A stretch of DNA of 64,000 nt, taken from contig OZ020267.1 of assembly GCA_963971225.1 (NCBI GenBank), forward strand, positions 38,043,354 to 38,107,353, given 5' to 3'. The stretch comes from Melieria omissa (lineage: Eukaryota; Arthropoda; Insecta; Diptera; Ulidiidae). Of this stretch, positions 58,840-64,000 are shown piece by piece. The notes under the pieces were generated by a model. The model was given only the letters and a program-made list of their open reading frames with translations. It was not told the origin of the DNA and did no database searches. Both the position numbers and the translations under genes were made by a program. The first letter of the stretch is position 1. Each line of letters starts with the position of its first letter.

Positions 58840-59880
58840 ATAGAATAGATTATTGGCATTTCAGTCAGGAATGTTAGATGGGAAAAGGGTGTAATAGCGA
58901 TTGGATAGATTGAGAATTCGAAAATTCAGGATCAGAATTGGATATGTTGTATATGAGTTGGGAAAGTAGTAAAAGTAGTAGAAATCCAGTCAGGGATCGA
59001 AAACAATAGTATAAAGATGGGAAAAGATGGCATAGTGACCTTATAGGTACAGAATTAGATATATATGGAACAGGACTGGAGTAGGAATGGGATAGAAATA
59101 ATGAGGATGAGGATAGGGCTGGGATAGCGACGAACTAGGTGTAGAAATAGAGATGGGATGGGATAATGTAGGGTGGGGATAGATTAGCAATGAAAGAAGA
59201 GTAAAGATAAGAACAGAAACAGGATAGTTTGATGTAGAAATAGTAGAAGAAGTAATTCAGTAAAGGATGGGAAAAGGATAGGATAGCGATGGGATAGGGT
59301 CACAATTGGATAGGTTTGGGATAGGTATGAAATAGAACTGAAGTAGGAATGGCTTAAAAATAAGTTGGAAAAGGGATGGGTATAGCATAGCGACGAGTTA
59401 AGTTCAGAAAATCTGAAGGAATAGAATAGTGTAGAGTGATTGCAATAGTAGTAGTAGAAATTCAGTCAGAAATTAAAAAAGATAGAATCAACATCGAATC
59501 GATAGATTCAAAATTGAATAGGTATGGAACAGAACTGGAACGAAGATGGCTTAGAATTGAGTTGGAATGGAGATAGGAATGGCATAGCGACGAGTTAGGT
59601 GCTGAAAAAGCAAAAGGATAGAATAGTATAGAGTGACTAGAAAAGGATGGAATAAATCTGGAAAAAGGACTGTATAGCGATCCGATAGGTTCAGAAGTGG
59701 ATAAGGATGGAATAGAACTGGAACAAGGATTGATAAGAAAAGTGTTGAAATGTAGATGGGGATGACATAGCGTGGGTATAGAAAGAATTGGAACAGGTAT
59801 GAGCAAAAAAATTTTGTATAGAGATAGAAAGAGGAAAATTTGTAATAGGTTAGCGATTTGACAGAGTCCCAATTGCTATT
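58840..59880. repeat. Degenerate higher-order repeat, units about 190-270 bp
   Basis: Each unit runs: CAGTCAGGAAT-like start, AAAAGGATAGGATAGCGAT, AATTGGATAGG, TGGAATAGAACTGGA, AGGAATGGC, then ATAGCGACGAGTTAGGT and AGGATAGAATAGTGTAGAGT. The CGACGAGTTA block lies at 59128 (variant), 59391 and 59588, with a shorter trace near 59767. At least four units can be followed. An open minus-strand frame at 59462-59872 is a by-product of the purine strand. Confidence 0.72.
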
Positions 59881-61292
59881 GGTATTGATCTCAAATTGAA
59901 ACTGAACTTAAAAACAGAAATTACGTAACATTTTTTTTATTTCTACTTTTTAGTCTAATAGTTTTAGTATAAACTAAATCACTACATTTTTTTCATTCTC
60001 TCTTCACTAATTTCCTATTTAAATTTTGCATTAAAGTAGCAACAAAGTCTTAAATGTTTTTCAATCTAACCAAAATGTTATCTAAAGCACTTCTCCCTTC
60101 GGTACGGTTTTGGAATTGAAGAAAAACCAATTTAGAAACTTTATCGTTAAAATGTAAACGTCATTAAGCTGCAGTCAGCCATACAAAACAACCAACAAAT
60201 CCTATTCACTTTAGCGTATTGCAGAGGTTTCTACTCGATAAAAAAAATATAAGCAAATTCAGCTGAAAATCAACACCACTAACGCCAGCAGCATTTGTGG
60301 TACAAACAAATTTTCGGAAGTGGCGCACTTTATCTGCATAAAAGCATATTGAACATATCTACACATCTACACATATGTATGTGCATGTGTGTACAGATAC
60401 ATATACGCGCATGTATGCACATATTTGTATGTTTGAGTGTATGCTAGAAGCAAAAAAAAAAAGATGTTGCATAAAATATGAGCAACACTTTTCGAGTACT
60501 GCATTTTGCCGTTGCATTAACGCTACGCAAATGAACGAACAAATGTATTTACTAAATATAAGCTTACAAACAATACATACATAGGTATCTTATATGAACA
60601 GGAGTGTTTAAATATGTGCATTAATACATACACATGCATAGTTACGCACGTAAAATGCGAAAAGCTATTAGCTGCTCACAATGTTGAAGTAGTTGAATTT
60701 GAAGTTGAAACAGTTGCGCAATGCTTACAACCATTGAAATTTTTAACTATCTTTTTTAAATCAAAATTAGTACTATTTTTATATGTTTAAAAACTACTTT
60801 TGTAGCAGAGAAAGATACATAATGATATTTGAAAAAATTATATTACTCCCAACAGAATTGGCAATTAATGTGCTAGCAGCGGTGGAGGCTAGTTTGAACG
60901 CTAATTGCTTTCGGCAATTTGAAAATCGTATATTTTGTCATTAAGTCATGTCATGAGCGTTACAAGCTGAAGGTGTAAGCATTTATAATATTTGGAGATT
61001 TTTGCATGTGAACATTATTGAGCTGAGGCATACGGGCATACGTTGCGTATACGTAATGTTCATAGCAAAGGCAGTTTTAAAGTTTTAGTGGTCGACAAAT
61101 TTGCAGATTTATGTGGATACCTGCGTTCGATGGTTGTCTTTACTATGGGAAAGTGGCTCATTATCGCTTAATTATATTTCTGAACCAGTTAATGATTTTT
61201 CGGAGTCTTGAGAGATTTTATGGCGGCGTTTTTTCCAATTCAGCTAAACTCCTTTGAAAGTGTTGCTCTCTGAAGCGAAAACTTGTGCTTCC
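59881..61292. other. AT-rich non-coding stretch
   Basis: ACATA/TATGT-rich DNA lies at 60360-60440. Nothing else was recognised. Confidence 0.5.
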
Positions 61293-61372
61293 TAGGGCTT
61301 GGCAGCTTAGTGGATAGCGCGCTAATTTTTCGCACCAGAGGCTCTGGGTTCGATTCCCAGTTCGGTGTCTAC
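61293..61372 (+). other. tRNA-like sequence with A and B boxes (decayed tRNA or SINE head)
   Basis: TGGCAGCTTAGTGG at 61300 fits an A box, and GGTTCGATTCC at 61348 is a perfect B box; their spacing of 48 bases fits a tRNA. The T-arm CTGGG-TTCGATT-CCCAG is perfect. The acceptor arms do not pair (TTCGGTG after the T-arm has no partner near 61293), and the anticodon stem is poor. A working tRNA is therefore unlikely. The sequence could be a tRNA pseudogene or the head of a tRNA-derived SINE. Confidence 0.58.
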
Positions 61373-62604
61373 AAGTGTCTACTTCTTTATTTAATTAATT
61401 TGTTTATTTAATGAACACTATACAAATTTTGTTTTTCATTTCAATGTACATAAGACGTTAGAACGTACGTAAGAATTGAAAAAAAAAAATAAGAAAAAAT
61501 ATTTAAGGAATACATGAATCGATTTTTTGAAAATAAAAAATTAGTTTCGAGAAATTTGGAGATTTCTATTGAACTCAACCGACTCAACTTCTATCGCTAT
61601 ACATAAGAAATAGACAAAAATTATAAGAAACTCCCAAGTGCGCTCTTGACTGCTAATGCGAAACCTCTAAGTGTGCTAGAAAAACTGCTAACCGCCGTTC
61701 GGAATCAACGTACTGAAGGTCCTTTCCCACTTTTTCGTTTACAATGTGTGCTATAACAAATATTAAAAAAACAGTTTTGCAATATTGAAATTTTGTTGTC
61801 ACATCATTTCCACTTTTCGCTCAGAACAATAATTTTAAATTGAACGAAAGCAGCAATTTTATATTTTCTATATTTTTAATTTTCCCTGCTTCCTTCTATT
61901 TCAATAATTTAAACTTTAATCTAATAAAATTCATACCCGTATGGCGCCTTTTACATGCTCCATTTAATTTCAACTATTTGTAATTTTTAACCCTTCTGTC
62001 AATACGAATAATTTCCACCTATCTCCAATACGAAGGTACCCGGGTACCTTCATACAATTTGTATGGGAAAAGTGAAAATAATTGCGCAAAAATGTTGAAA
62101 ATCGTTGTTGGCTTATAAAACAAAGCGTTATTTGTTGATAATTCAAGTTAAAAATATTAAACACATATTTATAGTGCAATAATTTTAGCATTTTCGTGTT
62201 TTACGTTGTTGCTTACGTTAATCGGAACAGATATAGCACGACTCATTGGCTTTTGGCCACTGCTTCAAAACCATTTTTAGTGTAAAAATTGTGAAAGCAA
62301 GGGAATTTTTTTGTCTATTCTGAATTTTCGGCTTCAGCGGGGCACACAGGATTTCATTTAAGAAGGCGTTCTGCATACAACTTTTGACCAAAATACCATT
62401 TGAAATCAATGCATCACACATAATTTTTGTTGCTAGGAAATATGTGGGAGTTTGAACCACCAATTCCCCCTCATGTCACCTTTCAAGATATTCTCCACAG
62501 CATCTGGTTTTGTTTGTGGTATCTAATTTATGTTTGCTGCCAAGGTGGAAATATTTAGCATGCAATGAAATGGGCCAATATTTGAGCCAAAACGTATAGC
62601 GACC
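61373..62604. other. AT-rich non-coding stretch with a perfect 20-bp palindrome
   Basis: GAAGGTACCCGGGTACCTTC at 62033-62052 is a perfect palindrome, followed by the smaller ATACAATTTGTAT. TTAACCCTTCTGTC lies 45 bp upstream and may mark another TTAA-type end. No gene was recognised. Confidence 0.5.
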
Positions 62605-63999
62605 TTTTTTTTTTTTTTTTTTTTTATTTTAACGAGGAGGAAGCATCGAAAGCCTAACCCCGTCAGTGTGAGACTTTAACACACTAAACCTCCTCATGTC
62701 ACAGACCGGATTCCCCTCCGGACACTACCGTTAAGTATTACGTCAGAGGGCGGTTTGAGCGCTCGGCTCGAAGTATCGTTTTGCTGTCAGTGCAGTTAGT
62801 CACTAGTTGCACTTACTAGGCTCCCCCACCGTTAGTTGTAACTATGTCCCTCCCTATGGTTTTTCAGCCACCCCTCCTTGGAATTCCGTCTCATTCGTGT
62901 GTCCGCGTAGTATTAGCGTCCGTCTACGTCAGCTGGTTTGGCCCGATTGCCGGTCAGCTCGCCTGCTCTCTTCCTCTCTCCTCAGCGCCTGGTGGATGTC
63001 CGCGGCGCTTTGACACACCGCTTTCCAGGCGTCCTCGGAGTCCAGCATCAGCTTAGTCAGGTTGTGTGGAGTTGGCCTCACCCCTGTGGCAGCGATAATG
63101 TGGTTTCTAGCTGCCTGAAACCTTGGGCAGTCGAACAAAATATGTCTCGCGTCTTCTGCGACACTGCAGCGCGGGCATAGTGGTGAGCTATCCTGCGCGA
63201 AGCGGTGCAGGTAACTCCTGAATGCCCCATGGCCCGTCAGGACCTGTGTCAAGTGGTAATTGAGCTCGCCATGCTTTCGGTTCACCCATCTTTTCACATC
63301 CGGTATTAGCGTGTGAGTCCATCTGCCCTTGGGGGAGGAATTCCAGCGTTGCTGCCATCGTCTTAACGACTCTTCCTTCTCCTCCATATACACCACCTCG
63401 CCGCGTTCGCCTTTCTTTTTCCTGACGTAAATTCGGTTGCACTCGTCCGCCATGATGGCGATCGGAGTCATTCCCGCCAGCAGGAGCGCAGCATCGTCAG
63501 AAGTGGTCCTGTAAGCGCTTATCACTCTTAGCGCTGCGAGCCGATACACCCCTTCGTATAGCCGGCAGTAAGCCTTCGTTCGCAACGACGCTGACCAGAC
63601 TGGCGCTGCATAGAGCAGAATTGAGCTGACCACACTTGCCAGCAGCTTTCGTCGGCTACTCCTCGGGCCGCCAATGTTGGGCAGCATCCTCGAGAGGGCA
63701 CTGTTTGCTTTCGCTGCCTTCTTTGCGGTGTTCTCTGCGTGTTGTTTGAAGCTTAGCCGGTCATCTATAATGACCCCGAGGTATCTGATACACCTGCTGG
63801 CCGTTATACTGCAACGGCCAACACAAAACGAAGCCGTTTCTGGTTTTTTCCGGCTGCTAATGAGCACCGCCTCGGTTTTTTCCTGCGCAAGCGATAACCC
63901 GACACTGCCAAGCCACTGTTCGATGGTCCTTATGGCCTCATTTCCTCTCTGCTCCACCTGCGCAATATGTTTGGCAACTACAGTGAGCGCTACATCGTC
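62605..63999 (-). mobile_element. 3' part of an R1-clade non-LTR retrotransposon, running off the window
   Basis: The minus strand has one unbroken frame from the window edge to a stop at 62929, then about 300 bp of 3' untranslated sequence and a poly(A) tail (21 T on the plus strand at 62605-62625). The structure of poly(A), untranslated region and ORF2 end shows this is the true 3' terminus. The 5' part lies beyond 64000. Confidence 0.9.
62929..63999 (-). CDS. R1-clade ORF2 polyprotein, C-terminal ~356 residues
   Basis: The frame enters at the window edge as DDVALTVVAKHIAQVEQRG, so the first two residues are the catalytic Asp pair of the YxDD box. It continues with the reverse transcriptase palm end and thumb: EKTEAVLIS, IRYLGVIIDDRLSFKQHAE, KANSALSRMLPNIGGPRSSR and SSILLYAAPVWSASL. 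Next come LTGHGAFRSYLHRFA and the zinc knuckle CPRCSVAEDARHILFDCPRF near the end. This order and the MLPNIGGPR block are typical of R1-clade elements, whose ORF2 protein nicks target DNA and reverse-transcribes element RNA there. No stop or frameshift interrupts about 1.07 kb, unlike every other coding relic in the window. The true start lies outside; the GTG at 63957 is not a real start. Confidence 0.92.
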   Translation of the reverse strand, partial: DDVALTVVAKHIAQVEQRGNEAIRTIEQWLGSVGLSLAQEKTEAVLISSRKKPETASFCVGRCSITASRCIRYLGVIIDDRLSFKQHAENTAKKAAKANSALSRMLPNIGGPRSSRRKLLASVVSSILLYAAPVWSASLRTKAYCRLYEGVYRLAALRVISAYRTTSDDAALLLAGMTPIAIMADECNRIYVRKKKGERGEVVYMEEKEESLRRWQQRWNSSPKGRWTHTLIPDVKRWVNRKHGELNYHLTQVLTGHGAFRSYLHRFAQDSSPLCPRCSVAEDARHILFDCPRFQAARNHIIAATGVRPTPHNLTKLMLDSEDAWKAVCQSAADIHQALRREEESRRADRQSGQTS

Positions 64000-64000
64000 T

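Noticed and set aside
59462..59872. 136-codon minus-strand frame rich in Ser, Pro, Leu and Phe
   Set aside because: It is the pyrimidine strand of a degenerate purine-rich tandem repeat; lack of stops follows from composition.
61293..61372. Functional tRNA gene
   Set aside because: The B box and T-arm are good, but the acceptor stem cannot pair and the anticodon stem is poor.

Overview
The window looks like intergenic or intronic DNA from a higher fly (Diptera, Cyclorrhapha). The evidence is indirect. The DNA is AT-rich, with many CA/TG and CAA/TTG microsatellites. It has no continuous host gene and is dense in decayed Tc1/mariner, piggyBac-type and I/Jockey/R1-group elements. A Mos1-like (mauritiana-subfamily) mariner fits a fly, but the species cannot be named from the sequence. 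No bacterial gene structure, operon, rRNA, CRISPR array or intact tRNA was found.

Layout. 0-3 kb: a decayed Jockey-type ORF2 with an internal 324-bp tandem duplication, a TTAA-flanked MITE and a mariner relic. 6.4-8.8 kb: a non-LTR C-terminal relic, a mariner relic, an internally deleted Mos1-like mariner and an (AAAAT)n array. 10.9-12.8 kb: a maT-like relic split by a second (AAAAT)n array, then degenerate repeats. 15-19 kb: the second Mos1-like copy, an inverted repeat and a Tc1 pseudogene. 22.7-23.7 kb: a dispersed repeat and an RNase H relic. 27.6-29.3 kb: a nearly perfect 1.7-kb heptanucleotide array. 32.3-34 kb: a near full-length mariner inside a second copy of the 22.7-kb repeat. 36.4-36.8 kb: an (AATTG)n array. 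38.6-42.9 kb: a duplicated block, one copy of which carries the TTAA MITE while the other keeps the empty site, then a non-LTR relic, a mariner relic and a second TTAA MITE. 44.6-45.4 kb: five copies of a ~167-bp tandem repeat. 46-49.6 kb: a possible exon, a strong hairpin, the third Mos1-like copy and a ~100-bp triplication. 51-53.7 kb: a degenerate array and an RNase H-bearing non-LTR retrotransposon. 55.6-57 kb: a ten-unit dimeric satellite. 58.4-59.9 kb: an (ATGAG)n array and a degenerate higher-order repeat. 61.3 kb: a tRNA-like sequence. 62.6-64 kb: the 3' end of an R1-clade retrotransposon, open to the window edge.

The R1-clade frame at the right edge is the only long open frame that looks intact. 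Everything else that codes is broken. Two short stretches (about 4.6 kb minus and 46.1 kb plus) look like host exons with splice signals but are weakly supported. The window is most useful as a record of transposition: two insertions have a paralogous copy of the same locus lacking the insert, and three mariner copies carry three different internal-deletion junctions at almost the same place. I found no new multi-gene system.
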